A DNA stretch of 64,000 nt, taken from positions 692,501-756,500 of the forward strand of contig NZ_CP018187.1 in NCBI RefSeq assembly GCF_009738225.1, written 5' to 3'. The position numbers were made by a program, and so were the translations under genes. Shown here piece by piece: positions 40,389 to 49,538 of the stretch. The notes below the pieces were generated by a model. That model worked only from the letters and a program-made list of their open reading frames with translations. It ran no database searches and was not told where the DNA came from. The DNA comes from Streptococcus salivarius. Lineage in GTDB: Bacteria; Bacillota; Bacilli; Lactobacillales; Streptococcaceae. How positions within the stretch are numbered: the first letter of the stretch is position 1; each line of letters begins with the position of its first letter.

Positions 40389-41729
40389 TTGAGTCAATGT
40401 GATATTCTCATTATAGGGGCAGGTCCTGGTGGTTATGTTGCTGCTGAAGAAGCTGCCCGTTTAGGTAAAAAGGTAACTGTCATTGAGAAAAACTCCATAG
40501 GTGGCACCTGTTTGAACGTTGGCTGTATCCCATCCAAAGCCTATCTTGAACATGCTCATTGGTTTTTAGCTGCTAAAGAAGCCTCTCAGTATGGAGTAAC
40601 AGTTTTAAATGATAATCTTGATTTTCAAAAACTTGTTGCTCGCAAAGATCAAGTCGTAGCAACACTACAGTCTGGTATTCAATCAAGTTTTAAACAATTA
40701 GGGATCACCTATATTGAAGGTGAGGCAGCTTATATTTCTGATAAAACCTTCCAAGTTAATGGTGAAAGAGTCTCAGGTAAGTCTGTTATTTTGGCGACGG
40801 GGAGTCATCCATTTATTCCTCCTATTCCTGGTATTAACGATGTTGACTACTTGACAACAGATAACTTTTTCAACTTAAAGGAACTTCCTCAACGTTTGAT
40901 TATCATTGGTGGAGGTATTATTTCCGTTGAGTTAGCTTTTGCCATGGCTCCACTTGGTGTGGATGTGACAGTGATAGAGGTTGCACCAACAATTTTAGCA
41001 ACTGAAGATGATGAAGCACGTTCCATTATTAGAGAAAAGATGGAACAACTTGGAATTACCATTCTGGAGGGAGTTAGCATAGATAGGGTTAAAGAAAATG
41101 CTGTAATTTTAGCAGATGGCAAGTCCTACTCTTATGATAACTTACTTGTAGCAACTGGGCGTAAGCCAAATATTGAGTTAGCCCAAATGATGGGTTTGGA
41201 GCTGACCGAAAAAGGCTTTATTAAGGTAGATAGTTATTACGAGTCATCTCAATCAGGTGTTTATGCGATTGGGGATTTGATTCCTGGATATATGTTAGCT
41301 CATGTTGCTAGTAGCGAGGGAATCAAAGCTGTTCGAGCCATTTGTCGTCAGGCTGAGGAACCGGTTGATAATTCAAGTGTTCCACGGTCGCTCTTTACAA
41401 CGCCGGAGATTGCTTCCTTTGGCTTGTCAGAAGAGGAGGCGGTACAACAAGGATATGATATATCAGTTGGTCAACTTCCTTATGTTTATAATGGTCGAGC
41501 CATTGCGTCTAATTCAGCAAAAGGTTTTGTTAAAATTGTCTCCGAAAAACGCTATCACCTACTATTAGGTGCCGTTATCGTTGGTCCACATGCAACTGAT
41601 ATTCTACAATCCTTGATTGTCTTGAAAGATGCTGAAGGAACACTTGATCAGCTTGATAAGACAATTTTTGCACATCCAACAATTTCTGAGTTGGTTCAGG
41701 AAGTTGCAAGACTGATTTTAAGGTCCTAA
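40389..41729 (+). CDS. acoL: Dihydrolipoyl dehydrogenase (E3) of the acetoin/pyruvate dehydrogenase complex
   Basis: 446 residues starting at TTG with AAGGAG upstream. GAGPGGYVAAEEAARLG (about residues 9-25) binds FAD, GGTCLNVGCIPSK (about 38-50) carries the redox disulfide, and GGGIISVELA near 170 binds NAD. The C-terminal dimer domain has HPTISELVQE with the active-site His. Oxidises dihydrolipoamide of E2. It has no N-terminal lipoyl domain, unlike some streptococcal E3 proteins. First gene of the E3-E1alpha-E1beta-E2 operon. Carbon control via the cre sites is likely. Confidence 0.92.
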   Translation: MSQCDILIIGAGPGGYVAAEEAARLGKKVTVIEKNSIGGTCLNVGCIPSKAYLEHAHWFLAAKEASQYGVTVLNDNLDFQKLVARKDQVVATLQSGIQSSFKQLGITYIEGEAAYISDKTFQVNGERVSGKSVILATGSHPFIPPIPGINDVDYLTTDNFFNLKELPQRLIIIGGGIISVELAFAMAPLGVDVTVIEVAPTILATEDDEARSIIREKMEQLGITILEGVSIDRVKENAVILADGKSYSYDNLLVATGRKPNIELAQMMGLELTEKGFIKVDSYYESSQSGVYAIGDLIPGYMLAHVASSEGIKAVRAICRQAEEPVDNSSVPRSLFTTPEIASFGLSEEEAVQQGYDISVGQLPYVYNGRAIASNSAKGFVKIVSEKRYHLLLGAVIVGPHATDILQSLIVLKDAEGTLDQLDKTIFAHPTISELVQEVARLILRS

Positions 41730-41832
41730 GGTCGATGGATAGGTTTAGCACAGCCATTCTCATTTTTCAAATCTATATATCTGTCAATAATATTTGTTTT
41801 TTATAAAGCTCTCTATAGAAGGAGGAAACAAT

Positions 41833-42906
41833 ATGACACATTATCAAGAATTGCCACAAGCCCTAATGAAAGAAAAACATCAGGGACAAACCTTAACCAA
41901 GGAAGAAGTTAAGGTTCAAACTGCCCATGATCTTGGTGTGGAAAATGTTTCAAAAGAAGAGGCTAAATCCATGTATAAGACTATGTGGGATATTCGAAAT
42001 TTTGAAGAAAATGCACGACATTTCTTTTCAATCGGTCAAATTCCAGGATTTGTTCACCTTTACTCAGGTGAGGAAGCTATTGCGACTGGGGTATGTGCTA
42101 ACCTGACTGATAAAGACTACATTACTAGCACACATCGAGGACATGGACACTGTGTGGCTAAAGGTGGAGACCTTAAAAAAATGATGGCTGAAATCTTTGG
42201 TAAGTCTACTGGGCTTGGTAAAGGTAAGGGTGGCTCTATGCATATCGCTGACTTGGATAAAGGAATCCTTGGTGCTAATGGTATGGTAGGCGGAGGCTTT
42301 GGTCTTGCGACAGGGGCTGCTATGCGCAACAAATATCTAAAGACTGATGATGTTGCTGTATGTTTCTTTGGTGATGGTGCTGCCAATGAAGGTAATTTTC
42401 ATGAGTGCTTAAACATGGCCTCTATTTGGAATCTACCTGTGGTATTTGTAAATGAAAACAACCTTTTTGCAGAATCAACACCACAATGGTATTCATCAGG
42501 TTCTCCAACAATTGCTGAACGTGCACAAGCTTACAATATGCCTGGAGTTCGCGTTAATGGTAAGGACTTATTTGCTGTTTATCAAGTGGCTAAAGAGGCC
42601 ATTGAACGTGCACGTCGTGGAGATGGTCCAACGTTAATTGAAGCTATTACTTATCGTAACCATGGCCATTTCGAAGGAGATGAGCAAAAATACAAAGCAC
42701 CAGATGGAATCGAAAAAGAATGGGCAGATGTGGATGCCTTGGAAGTATTTCGTGACCTGGTAACTGAAAAGGGTATCCTTAGCCAAGATGAATTGGATGA
42801 GATTGTTGCCCAATCACAAAAAGATGTTGAAGATGCAATCCACTTTGCTCAAGAGAGCCCAATTCCAAAAGAAGAAGCTCTCTACGAAGACGTATTTGCA
42901 GACTGA
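41833..42906 (+). CDS. acoA: Acetoin/pyruvate dehydrogenase E1 alpha
   Basis: 357 residues from ATG 41833 (GGAGG 7 nt upstream); the open frame extends upstream without a site. The thiamine diphosphate motif is FFGDGAANEGNFHE (about residues 176-189) with the final N in VVFVNENN. STHRGHGHCVAKGGD (about 99-113) and the phosphorylation-loop-like region are typical for E1 alpha of the AcoA/PdhA group. Forms an alpha2beta2 E1 with the next gene. AcoA and PdhA cannot be told apart with certainty by eye. Confidence 0.88.
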   Translation: MTHYQELPQALMKEKHQGQTLTKEEVKVQTAHDLGVENVSKEEAKSMYKTMWDIRNFEENARHFFSIGQIPGFVHLYSGEEAIATGVCANLTDKDYITSTHRGHGHCVAKGGDLKKMMAEIFGKSTGLGKGKGGSMHIADLDKGILGANGMVGGGFGLATGAAMRNKYLKTDDVAVCFFGDGAANEGNFHECLNMASIWNLPVVFVNENNLFAESTPQWYSSGSPTIAERAQAYNMPGVRVNGKDLFAVYQVAKEAIERARRGDGPTLIEAITYRNHGHFEGDEQKYKAPDGIEKEWADVDALEVFRDLVTEKGILSQDELDEIVAQSQKDVEDAIHFAQESPIPKEEALYEDVFAD

Positions 42907-42922
42907 TTGAGGAGGATTCATA

Positions 42923-43954
42923 ATGACTAGAGAAACATTATTTATGAAAGCCATCAATGAAGGGCTCGATCAAGCCATGGAAAGAGACGAGCGAGTTGTT
43001 CTCCTAGGAGAGGATATCTCAGGTGGTGTTAATGTTGAACACTTAGAAAATAATAACGAGGATGCCTGGGGCGGTGTCATGGGTATCACACGAGGATTGA
43101 TGCCGAAATATGGCAGGGAACGTGTTATTGATACTCCGATTTCTGAGCACGGCTATTTATCAGCTTCGGTGGGGATGGCGCTTACGGGACTAAGACCTGT
43201 ACCAGAGTTGATGTTTAATGATTTTATTGGATTCTGTTTTGATGCCCTATTAGGACAGGCTTCTAAGATGCGTTACATGTTTGGCGGTAAAGCTAAAGTT
43301 CCGATGGTTGTTCGTACTATGCACGGGGCAGGTGCTTCAGCTGCTGCGCAACACTCTGGATCCTATTACGGTTTATTTGGATCGATTCCTGGTATTAAGG
43401 TGGTCGTTCCTGCTACCCCTTATGATGCCAAAGGATTACTCCTAGCATCAATAGAGGATGATAATGTAGTTATCTTTTCTGAAGACAAGACTTTATATGG
43501 ATTAAAAGGGGAAGTGCCAGAAGAATACTATACTGTACCAATTGGTAAGGCTGCCGTTCGTAGAGAAGGTAAGGATTTAACAATTGTGACAATTGGTAAG
43601 ATGTTGTATGTAGCTTATGAGGTCGCAGACCGCTTGGTAAAAGACAACATTTCTGTAGAAGTGATTGATCTTCGTACAGTTGCTCCATGGGATGAAGAAA
43701 CAGTGTTAAATTCCGTGAAGAAAACTGGTCGTTTAATTATTGTGGATGAGGCCAATCCACATAACAATACTGCAACTGACATTGCATCTGTAGTTTCAGA
43801 TAAAGCTTTTGATTATCTTGATGGACCAGTGAAATGTGTTTGTGCTCCAAATACTCCTGTTCCATTTGCGACAAACTTAGAACAAGCCTATATCCCTGAT
43901 GCGGATAAGGTTTTGAAAGTAGCTGATGAATTGATTCAGGACTTGAAAGGATAG
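42923..43954 (+). CDS. acoB: Acetoin/pyruvate dehydrogenase E1 beta
   Basis: 343 residues. VVLLGEDISGGVNVEHLENN at about 25-44, RVIDTPISEHGYLSASVGMAL (contains DTPISEHGY, about 71-79), then MFGGKAKVPMVVRTMHGAG around 118-136. IDLRTVAPWDEETV lies in the C-terminal domain. All fit E1 beta of 2-oxo acid or acetoin dehydrogenases. AGGAGG before the ATG. 16 bp after E1 alpha. Confidence 0.9.
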   Translation: MTRETLFMKAINEGLDQAMERDERVVLLGEDISGGVNVEHLENNNEDAWGGVMGITRGLMPKYGRERVIDTPISEHGYLSASVGMALTGLRPVPELMFNDFIGFCFDALLGQASKMRYMFGGKAKVPMVVRTMHGAGASAAAQHSGSYYGLFGSIPGIKVVVPATPYDAKGLLLASIEDDNVVIFSEDKTLYGLKGEVPEEYYTVPIGKAAVRREGKDLTIVTIGKMLYVAYEVADRLVKDNISVEVIDLRTVAPWDEETVLNSVKKTGRLIIVDEANPHNNTATDIASVVSDKAFDYLDGPVKCVCAPNTPVPFATNLEQAYIPDADKVLKVADELIQDLKG

Positions 43955-43964
43955 GAGGGCGCTT

Positions 43965-45194
43965 ATGGCAACAGAAATTTTAATGCCCAAGCTCGGCCTA
44001 ACCATGACTGAAGGACTCATTCAAAAGTGGTTGGTCCAAGTTGGTGATACAGTAACAAGTGGTCAGCCTTTATTGGAAATTAGTTCTGAAAAATTGACTA
44101 GTGAAGTCGAATCCCCTGCTTCTGGGGTTGTTCTAGACATTGTGCATGGTGAAGGTGTTACAGTTAAATGTAAGGAAGTCGTTGGATGGGTTGGTCAGGA
44201 AGGAGAGGATGTAGGAACCCAAGAGGATACTGCACAAGAGGAAACTCCAACTGAAGTCGCTAAAGATTCAACACCGTCTAGTCCTAAATCTACTACAGCA
44301 CTTATAGCTCGTACTGGTGGGGAACGAATTTTCATTACACCGGTGGCTCGTAAGATGGCTGCTGAGAAAGGCTATGATATCTCACTTATTAAAGGGACAG
44401 GTGGAAATGGTCGTATTACAAGACGTGATGTAGAAGCTTACCAACCAAGTCTTGTTGTTGATAAGGTCGTTGAACCTCTACCACAAGATATGACCTCAGG
44501 TCAATATGGTGAGGGACTCCAAGGCATGCGTAAGATTATTGCCGAACGTATGATGAACAGTCTTCATTCTTCTGCTCAAGTGACACTTCATCGTAAGGCT
44601 GATTTAACTGAGCTTTTGAAATTCCGTAAAGAACTTAAGGCCAAGGTCCATACTCCACTTGAAAATGGTGAACTAGGTATCACAACTCTATTAACTAAAG
44701 CAGTAACCAAAGCTTTGAGAGATTTTCCAGCTTTGAATGCTTGGTATGGCGGCGGAATTCATCAGATTCAAGAAAGCATTCATATTGGTATGGCAACAGC
44801 TTTGGATGATGGTTTGGTTGTCCCTGTGATTCGAGACGCAGACCGTATGACTTTAGCAGATCTTGGTCAAAGCATTAAGACTCTGGCTAATCAAGCTCGA
44901 AAAGGTACACTTCCATCTGACCTATATAGTGGTTCTACTTTCTCAATTACGAACCTAGGGGGGCCAGGTGTAGAATACTTCACACCAATCCTTAACTCCC
45001 CAGAGGTGGCAATTCTTGGAGTAGGAGCAACTCAACAAGCTTTGGCATTTAATGAGGAGGGAGAGGTTGTTCAAAAAGACTATCTTCCATTGAGTCTGAG
45101 CTTCGACCATCAAGTCATCGATGGCCTTCCAGCAGCTGAATTTTTAGCACAAGTTATATCTTATCTTGAAGATCCTTATCTCCTTATCTTCTAG
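43965..45194 (+). CDS. acoC: Dihydrolipoyl acyltransferase E2
   Basis: 409 residues in three parts. One lipoyl domain (residues 1-80) with the lipoylated Lys in SSEKLTSEVESP (about 43). An Ala/Pro/Thr-rich linker leads to a peripheral subunit-binding domain (ITPVARKMAAEKGYD, about 124-138; GNGRITRRDVE about 146-156). The catalytic domain (about 180-409) ends with SLSFDHQVIDGLPAAEFL, where the His and Asp of the DHxxxDG motif are conserved. It forms the core of the complex. The operon terminator lies about 110 bp downstream. Confidence 0.9.
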   Translation: MATEILMPKLGLTMTEGLIQKWLVQVGDTVTSGQPLLEISSEKLTSEVESPASGVVLDIVHGEGVTVKCKEVVGWVGQEGEDVGTQEDTAQEETPTEVAKDSTPSSPKSTTALIARTGGERIFITPVARKMAAEKGYDISLIKGTGGNGRITRRDVEAYQPSLVVDKVVEPLPQDMTSGQYGEGLQGMRKIIAERMMNSLHSSAQVTLHRKADLTELLKFRKELKAKVHTPLENGELGITTLLTKAVTKALRDFPALNAWYGGGIHQIQESIHIGMATALDDGLVVPVIRDADRMTLADLGQSIKTLANQARKGTLPSDLYSGSTFSITNLGGPGVEYFTPILNSPEVAILGVGATQQALAFNEEGEVVQKDYLPLSLSFDHQVIDGLPAAEFLAQVISYLEDPYLLIF

Positions 45195-45306
45195 TGGATT
45201 TAAATTTTGCAAGGTTAAGATTATCAACTAATAGACATATTATAAGTTAAAATATAAAGTTTTTTGCTAACCTTGCCTAGCTCAATAGCTAGCGTAAAGC
45301 TTACAC

Positions 45307-45338
45307 AAAGAGAAGACTAACTTAGTCTTCTCTTTTCG
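45307..45338 (+). terminator. Terminator of the dehydrogenase operon
   Basis: AAAGAGAAGACTAA pairs perfectly with TTAGTCTTCTCTTT over a single C, followed by T. Strong. Confidence 0.9.
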
Positions 45339-45393
45339 TGTTGCTAAGGGGAGAGCCTTTCTTAAGTCAAGTGGGAATTTGTCTATCAATTTC

Positions 45394-45987
45394 CTAATGT
45401 CTTTTAATAACAATATACAAAACCCATTTGTGATTTTGCCTTTCTTCAATCTTTGAAAAGCTAATACTTGTTAATAACTGACTCAATTCAGAACTTGTTC
45501 CATAATCTGTCATATGATACTTAATTTTTTCTTTTTCGGAAGCAATAATCAGAGTAGAATGATTGGACATGACTCGATAGATTTCCTGAAAGCTTTGTTT
45601 TAAATCTTTCCAGAAAATATGAGTCTGAATGGCAAAGACAAGATCAAAATAATGATTTTGGTAGGGGAGGTTTTCGACATTGCCAACCATCAGCTGGACA
45701 CTATCATTTTCTATTGACTTTAAAAGCATCCGTTTAGCAGTTTGATAAGACTCCTTGGAAATATCAATGCCATGAATGTCAAGATTTTTATCTAAAGCAA
45801 GTAGGTTTTTGATAGTGCTACCACCGCCATAACCGACTTCTAAAATACGACTATTGTTAGGGATAGTGGTTTGTTTTATTGCCCAAAGGCTGAGTTCCTT
45901 AAAATAGGACGACCAGATGTTGGTAATCACTCGGCCAACAAGACCACTCGGATTTCTAGATTGCTTTATAAGATATTGAATGAGCAT
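45394..45987 (-). CDS. Class I SAM-dependent methyltransferase
   Basis: 197 residues from ATG 45987, with GGGAGGG just before it; the open frame extends further up without a site. ILEVGYGGGSTIKNLL (about residues 48-63) is motif I and GIDISKESY (about 71-79) binds the SAM ribose. HYFDLVFAIQTHIFWKDL follows. UbiE/Methyltransf_11-like small-molecule methyltransferase. Divergent from a (broken) TetR gene across a region with long inverted repeats, suggesting former TetR control. Substrate unknown. Confidence 0.85.
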   Translation of the reverse strand: MLIQYLIKQSRNPSGLVGRVITNIWSSYFKELSLWAIKQTTIPNNSRILEVGYGGGSTIKNLLALDKNLDIHGIDISKESYQTAKRMLLKSIENDSVQLMVGNVENLPYQNHYFDLVFAIQTHIFWKDLKQSFQEIYRVMSNHSTLIIASEKEKIKYHMTDYGTSSELSQLLTSISFSKIEERQNHKWVLYIVIKRH

Positions 45988-46009
45988 GTTCCCTCCCATT
46001 TTTGAAAAT

Positions 46010-46108
46010 AAAGTTTGAAATATAGATGGTTTAAATTCAAACTTTATTATAGAGAAAGCTAGTAAGAATAGCAAGGAAAAATGAAATATATACTCATATA
46101 TTTCAAAC
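46010..46108. promoter_or_regulatory. Inverted repeats between methyltransferase and tetR, probable operators
   Basis: AAAGTTTGAA (46010-46019) and TTCAAACTTT (46036-46045) are perfect inverted repeats. GTTTGAAATATA (46013-46024) also matches, inverted, TATATTTCAAAC (46097-46108). TACAAT (46115-46120) after the latter could be the tetR -10. Likely binding sites for the TetR protein. Confidence 0.6.
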
Positions 46109-46142
46109 TTATGCTACAATTGGTAATAACAGAGGTATTCAC

Positions 46143-46729
46143 ATGAATCAATATCAAAAGACGACTGAGAAAAAGAAGCAAGCGATTATTCAAGCAGCTT
46201 TGCGTTTGTTTAAAGACAAGGGCTTTAAACAAACGAGTATAAAATCTATTGCAGAGGTAGCAGAAGTATCTCCTGTTTCTATCTACAATTATTTCGGGAG
46301 CAAAGATAACTTGGTAACTCTCTGTGTTAATGACTTGTTTGAAGAAATAACCCAACAAGCTGAGGACATTTTAAATAGCAATCTAGATTTTAAAACAAAA
46401 TTAGACCATGCTTTTGCCATATGTCAGGAGAAAATGAGTCAGCAAATCTCGGACTATTTTCAAGATAAAATGGTGGAAGATTCTGTTTTCTCAACTCTCC
46501 TAACGAAAGCAATCACTGCAAAAAACGTGACATCTATCGTGCTTATATTCATCTCGGAAAAGCAGAGGGCCTTATTGCTGAAGACCTATCGACAGAGCTT
46601 ATCTTAAATGTCATAGATGCTCTTAATGGTATGGGAAATCAATTAGCCCATAGTGACAATTTAGAGACAGAGGTTGAGCAAATTCATCAGATCTTTTTGT
46701 ACGGTATTTTAGAAAAAAAGAAATCATGA
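46143..46729 (+). pseudogene. TetR family regulator, frameshifted in an A run
   Basis: The first frame (46143-46607) encodes the helix-turn-helix (FKDKGFKQTS ... VSPVSIYNYFGSKDNL, residues about 21-60) and about 70 more residues. After the six-A run at 46520-46525 the matching continuation (RDIYRAYIHLGKAEGLIAED and so on to the stop at 46727-46729) is in another frame. Removing one A restores a regulator of about 195 residues. The truncated product keeps the DNA-binding domain. The run makes a slippage event or phase variation possible, and a sequencing error cannot be excluded. Confidence 0.75.
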
Positions 46730-46839
46730 TTTTCCTAATTCTATTATTGTTCACAGCTAGCAACATCCCATCTCAATCAGTTGTATATTCTCATGCATGG
46801 GTGTAAAATTTACTATATAAAGATAAAGAGGAGCAAGTT

Positions 46840-47151
46840 ATGGAATTAAAAGATTTTACAGAACAAGAACAAAAGCAAATCGAAAAAGGTTTGAGCACAG
46901 CTGAGATTTCTGATAAGGAAGCGGCTAAGAAGTTACTCGCTCTCGTACCACAAGAATGGATTAAACGCATTCCTTTCTTTGTCAGAGGGCATGCGACGAC
47001 TAAGACAGTCGAGCGTGTAGCCAAGCAATATCCTGAACTTTATGCAGCGGCTAAGCGCCAAGGGGACCTTCCTGAAAAAGAGAGAGAAGAGCTCCGTAAA
47101 ATCATGTCAGGCATCTTTGAAGAAAAAATGAATAAACACAAGATTAAATAA
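46840..47151 (+). CDS. Hypothetical cytoplasmic protein, 103 aa
   Basis: A charged, helical protein (MELKDFTEQEQKQIEKGLS start). It has no membrane segment. The C-terminus KIMSGIFEEKMNKHKIK is repeated almost exactly in a 39-residue ORF at 48084-48203, one kb downstream, which suggests a duplication around the CPBP gene. GAGGAG before the ATG. Family not recognised. Confidence 0.65.
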   Translation: MELKDFTEQEQKQIEKGLSTAEISDKEAAKKLLALVPQEWIKRIPFFVRGHATTKTVERVAKQYPELYAAAKRQGDLPEKEREELRKIMSGIFEEKMNKHKIK

Positions 47152-47247
47152 GATTTTTAAAGACAATGTGTTTATTTCTACAATTACGAATCAACCTTCC
47201 ATAAAAAAGAGATACTGTCAATTTTACCATCCCGTTACGGAGAAAAA

Positions 47248-47997
47248 ATGAGCAAAATTATTTCAAAACAATCAGTCGCTATCTGGTATGTACTGTCTGC
47301 CCTCTTTGCTACATATATAGTAGGGCAAGTTATCCTATGGTGTTTCCCAGACAGGCGTAGTCTGGGTGCCTCAATACTGTTTATCCTAATGAACTGTGTT
47401 CCCCTGATTATGGCGGCTGTCTTTTCTCTTGTGTTGAGTGAAGTCAAATCCTTGGGTGAATTCTTCAAAAAGGTCTTTCTTCAAAAAGAAATTCCCCTGT
47501 CCTGGATTCTAGCTCTCTTCATTCCAGTCATCTACTATGGAACCTCATTCTTTCTCAGGAATGTTAGCTATACTGGGAACACCCTCTTGGCCTTCTTACT
47601 ATATTTTCCCTGGACCTTTTTATATGGAGGTCTGGAAGAAGTAGGTTGGCGTTGGTTTTTACAAGAGCATCTTTCCTTTAGCAAGCACTTTATAACTAAA
47701 ATGATGGTTCTTTCCATTATCTGGTTCCTCTGGCATATCCCTATCTATCAACTCCCTTGGATTACAGCAGGTTCCTCCAACTATCTCATTTTTTACCTGA
47801 TGATCTTAGGAAATACTTTTCTATTTGGAGCTCTCAAAGAGTATTCGAAAGGAGCTGCTCCTTGTATCCTTGCCCATATGCTGATCGATAGTCTGGCTGT
47901 CCTTATGCTGGTTCAGAGCTCTCTTACCCAGATTATCCTTCTGGTTATTTGCGAAATCCTACTAGCCTCTTGGCTGGTGGCGGTACGAAAATCATAG
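47248..47997 (+). CDS. CPBP family intramembrane metalloprotease (4 of 5)
   Basis: 249 residues, about eight membrane helices. Motifs: GGLEEVGWRWFLQEH (about residues 130-144), FLWHIPIYQLP (about 167-177) and ILAHMLIDSLAV (about 211-222). CGGAG site 6 nt before the ATG. It lies between the 103-aa gene and a partial copy of that gene, so it may have been inserted there together with the duplication. Possible role in bacteriocin immunity or peptide processing (family knowledge only). Confidence 0.85.
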   Translation: MSKIISKQSVAIWYVLSALFATYIVGQVILWCFPDRRSLGASILFILMNCVPLIMAAVFSLVLSEVKSLGEFFKKVFLQKEIPLSWILALFIPVIYYGTSFFLRNVSYTGNTLLAFLLYFPWTFLYGGLEEVGWRWFLQEHLSFSKHFITKMMVLSIIWFLWHIPIYQLPWITAGSSNYLIFYLMILGNTFLFGALKEYSKGAAPCILAHMLIDSLAVLMLVQSSLTQIILLVICEILLASWLVAVRKS

Positions 47998-48083
47998 AAT
48001 TAGAGTTGAACCTCCCACTGAATTTCAGTGGAAGCTTTTCATTCCTATCAGTTGATATAATGACACAGTTTCATTTTTAGGAG

Positions 48084-48203
48084 ATGACTCGTTTGGCCAA
48101 GGATACATTTCATCATCAAAAGGTTGAAAAAGAATGCCAAGAGTTGAGTAAAATCATGACAGGCATCTTTGAAGAAAAAATGAATAAACACAAGATTAAG
48201 TAA
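48084..48203 (+). CDS. 39-aa ORF, partial copy of the 103-aa gene
   Basis: ATG with TTAGGAG 4 nt upstream. The last 17 residues are KIMTGIFEEKMNKHKIK, the same as in the gene at 46840 apart from one residue, and the DNA is nearly identical over about 53 bp (47099-47151 and 48151-48203). The first 22 residues differ. Probably a duplicated and decayed gene end, though it could still be translated. Confidence 0.5.
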   Translation: MTRLAKDTFHHQKVEKECQELSKIMTGIFEEKMNKHKIK

Positions 48204-48213
48204 TGTTGTATCA

Positions 48214-48247
48214 AAAGAGGTATAAGTTTACAAACTTATACCTCTTT
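48214..48247. terminator. Bidirectional terminator
   Basis: AAAGAGGTATAAGTTT pairs perfectly with AAACTTATACCTCTTT over two bases. It can stop transcription from both sides. Confidence 0.9.
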
Positions 48248-48254
48248 CATATCT

Positions 48255-48458
48255 TTACTTCTTACTTGATTTGGATAGGGTGATGGCAACCATTGTCGAA
48301 CACAGGAAAAAGGCTGATAGTAAACCTTTTGTAGTCGTGGTCATAAAGGGTTTATCAAAGACATAATAGTTATAGACAGAAAATCCCAGTCCAATAAGAG
48401 TTACAATAATCGATATAACAAATAGCGTCACCCATAATCTTCTTTGAGTCATCGTCAA
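48255..48458 (-). CDS. Small two-helix membrane protein, 67 aa
   Basis: Starts at MTMTQRRLW; a second ATG two codons later is also possible. One membrane helix at about residues 9-30 and a second at about 44-60. The positive residues at the start and end suggest both termini are inside. AGGAGG is present upstream. No family recognised. Confidence 0.6.
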   Translation of the reverse strand: MTMTQRRLWVTLFVISIIVTLIGLGFSVYNYYVFDKPFMTTTTKGLLSAFFLCSTMVAITLSKSSKK

Positions 48459-48503
48459 CCTCCTGTTTGTATTCGTTTTCTTTCTGCCTATAGTATAACA
48501 TAA

Positions 48504-48546
48504 AAAACCTTAGCTAAATTCCAGAGAGTGGTTTGGCTAAGGTTTT
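48504..48546. terminator. Terminator between two leftward genes
   Basis: AAACCTTAGC near 48507 pairs with GCTAAGGTTT near 48535. T and A runs flank both sides. It should end the lipoprotein transcript (leftward). Confidence 0.8.
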
Positions 48547-48550
48547 CATA

Positions 48551-48970
48551 TTATTTCGTCAAGACAACCGTATCATTTGGATCATGGTCATCATCTTCAA
48601 TAGTCAGCTGATTACCGTCGAGTTTGTAGAATTTGGTATCATCACCAATCGTTAGACTTTGATTGTCAGGGTTAACTGTTACAGACTTGCTTTCCTTCTC
48701 GCCATCTGCTTCGTCCTCTTCCCAAGTTCCAGTATTTCCAGAGATGGTAAGAGTAATACGATTATTTTCATCAGTTCCTTTATAGGTGCCATCTAGCCCT
48801 TCAGTCTGTTTAGAAACTTCAGAACTTTGTGAAGATGAAACCTTACTTGAACTTTGTTGGGTGCTAGCAGAGCTTTCAGGTGTTTGAGCTTTCTGGTTTG
48901 AGCAGGCTGCTAAAAGACCAAGAACTGCCATAGAGGCAAGAGAAAGTGTGAGTTTTTTGGACAATGTCAT
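48551..48970 (-). CDS. Small lipoprotein with Ser-rich linker
   Basis: 139 residues from ATG 48970, chosen because the next residues form a signal peptide ending in LGLLAACSN (lipobox, Cys at about residue 23); the open frame extends upstream without a site. A Ser/Gln-rich stretch (about 30-58) leads to a small beta domain (LDGTYKGTDENNRITLTISG and later TVNPDNQSLTIGDD). This is an extracytoplasmic lipoprotein of streptococcal type with no known function. GGAG upstream and a good cre site 34 bp before the start codon. Confidence 0.75.
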   Translation of the reverse strand: MTLSKKLTLSLASMAVLGLLAACSNQKAQTPESSASTQQSSSKVSSSQSSEVSKQTEGLDGTYKGTDENNRITLTISGNTGTWEEDEADGEKESKSVTVNPDNQSLTIGDDTKFYKLDGNQLTIEDDDHDPNDTVVLTK

Positions 48971-49003
48971 AGGCTTTGTCTCCTTTCTTTGATACCTTAA
49001 GTA

Positions 49004-49019
49004 TAGCAAACGCTTACAA
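49004..49019 (-). promoter_or_regulatory. cre site before the lipoprotein gene
   Basis: TAGCAAACGCTTACAA fits WTGNNARCGNWWWCAW with one mismatch. It lies 34 bp upstream of the start codon of the leftward lipoprotein gene. Confidence 0.55.
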
Positions 49020-49145
49020 GCAAACCAAGCAAAAGCCCTTTTCTGAAAATAGTTGGAAATCACTCTTCAAATTCTCAAAGGCATAATCTATTATCCCCAT
49101 TTAAACTATGCTATACTGATAAAAAGCAATCAAGGAAGGTTCCTA

Positions 49146-49538
49146 ATGACAACTACCAATCCACGTCGCCAGTGCGAGCGACTTTGGGCAGCCAATAAGT
49201 ACCTGGTGCTCAGCCATTCAAACAAGATTTACTTAGAAATCCGTAACTATCTCAAGAATGATGAGGTTAGTTTGGATCAGGTTCAGGCCTACATTGATCA
49301 AGCCCTGGACCTTCCTGAAAATCCTGGTCAGGTCGTCAATGCTTTCCAACATATCTGGGGGTATTTTAAGAAAAAAGCAACCACTAGTGAGAAGGAAAAG
49401 TTTATGGCTCAGTTAGATAGCTATGCAGCAGGCCAAATTCCTCAGCATGGTTTAGTGGAATCTGTCAAAGAGCTCCTCAGCAAGTATCCTAATCGCTATC
49501 TGGAGGAGTCAACCTTAATTAATGGGGGTTCAAAATGA
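49146..49538 (+). CDS. DUF1722 (YbgA-like) protein
   Basis: 130 residues from ATG 49146 (AGGAAGG upstream); the open frame begins earlier without a site. RRQCERLWAANKYLVLSHS at the start (residues 6-24) and GYFKKKATTSEKEKFMAQL (about 76-94) are typical of DUF1722, which often stands alone or is fused to DUF523. Function unknown; some links to photolyases and DNA repair are reported by neighbourhood. Here it overlaps by 4 nt with a Pyr_excise-like gene, which fits a repair context. Confidence 0.8.
   Translation: MTTTNPRRQCERLWAANKYLVLSHSNKIYLEIRNYLKNDEVSLDQVQAYIDQALDLPENPGQVVNAFQHIWGYFKKKATTSEKEKFMAQLDSYAAGQIPQHGLVESVKELLSKYPNRYLEESTLINGGSK

Noticed and set aside
40389..45194. Branched-chain 2-oxo acid dehydrogenase operon
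   Set aside because: Order and lengths fit AcoABCL/Pdh better; no kinase, phosphotransbutyrylase or butyrate kinase gene is linked, as is common for bkd operons.
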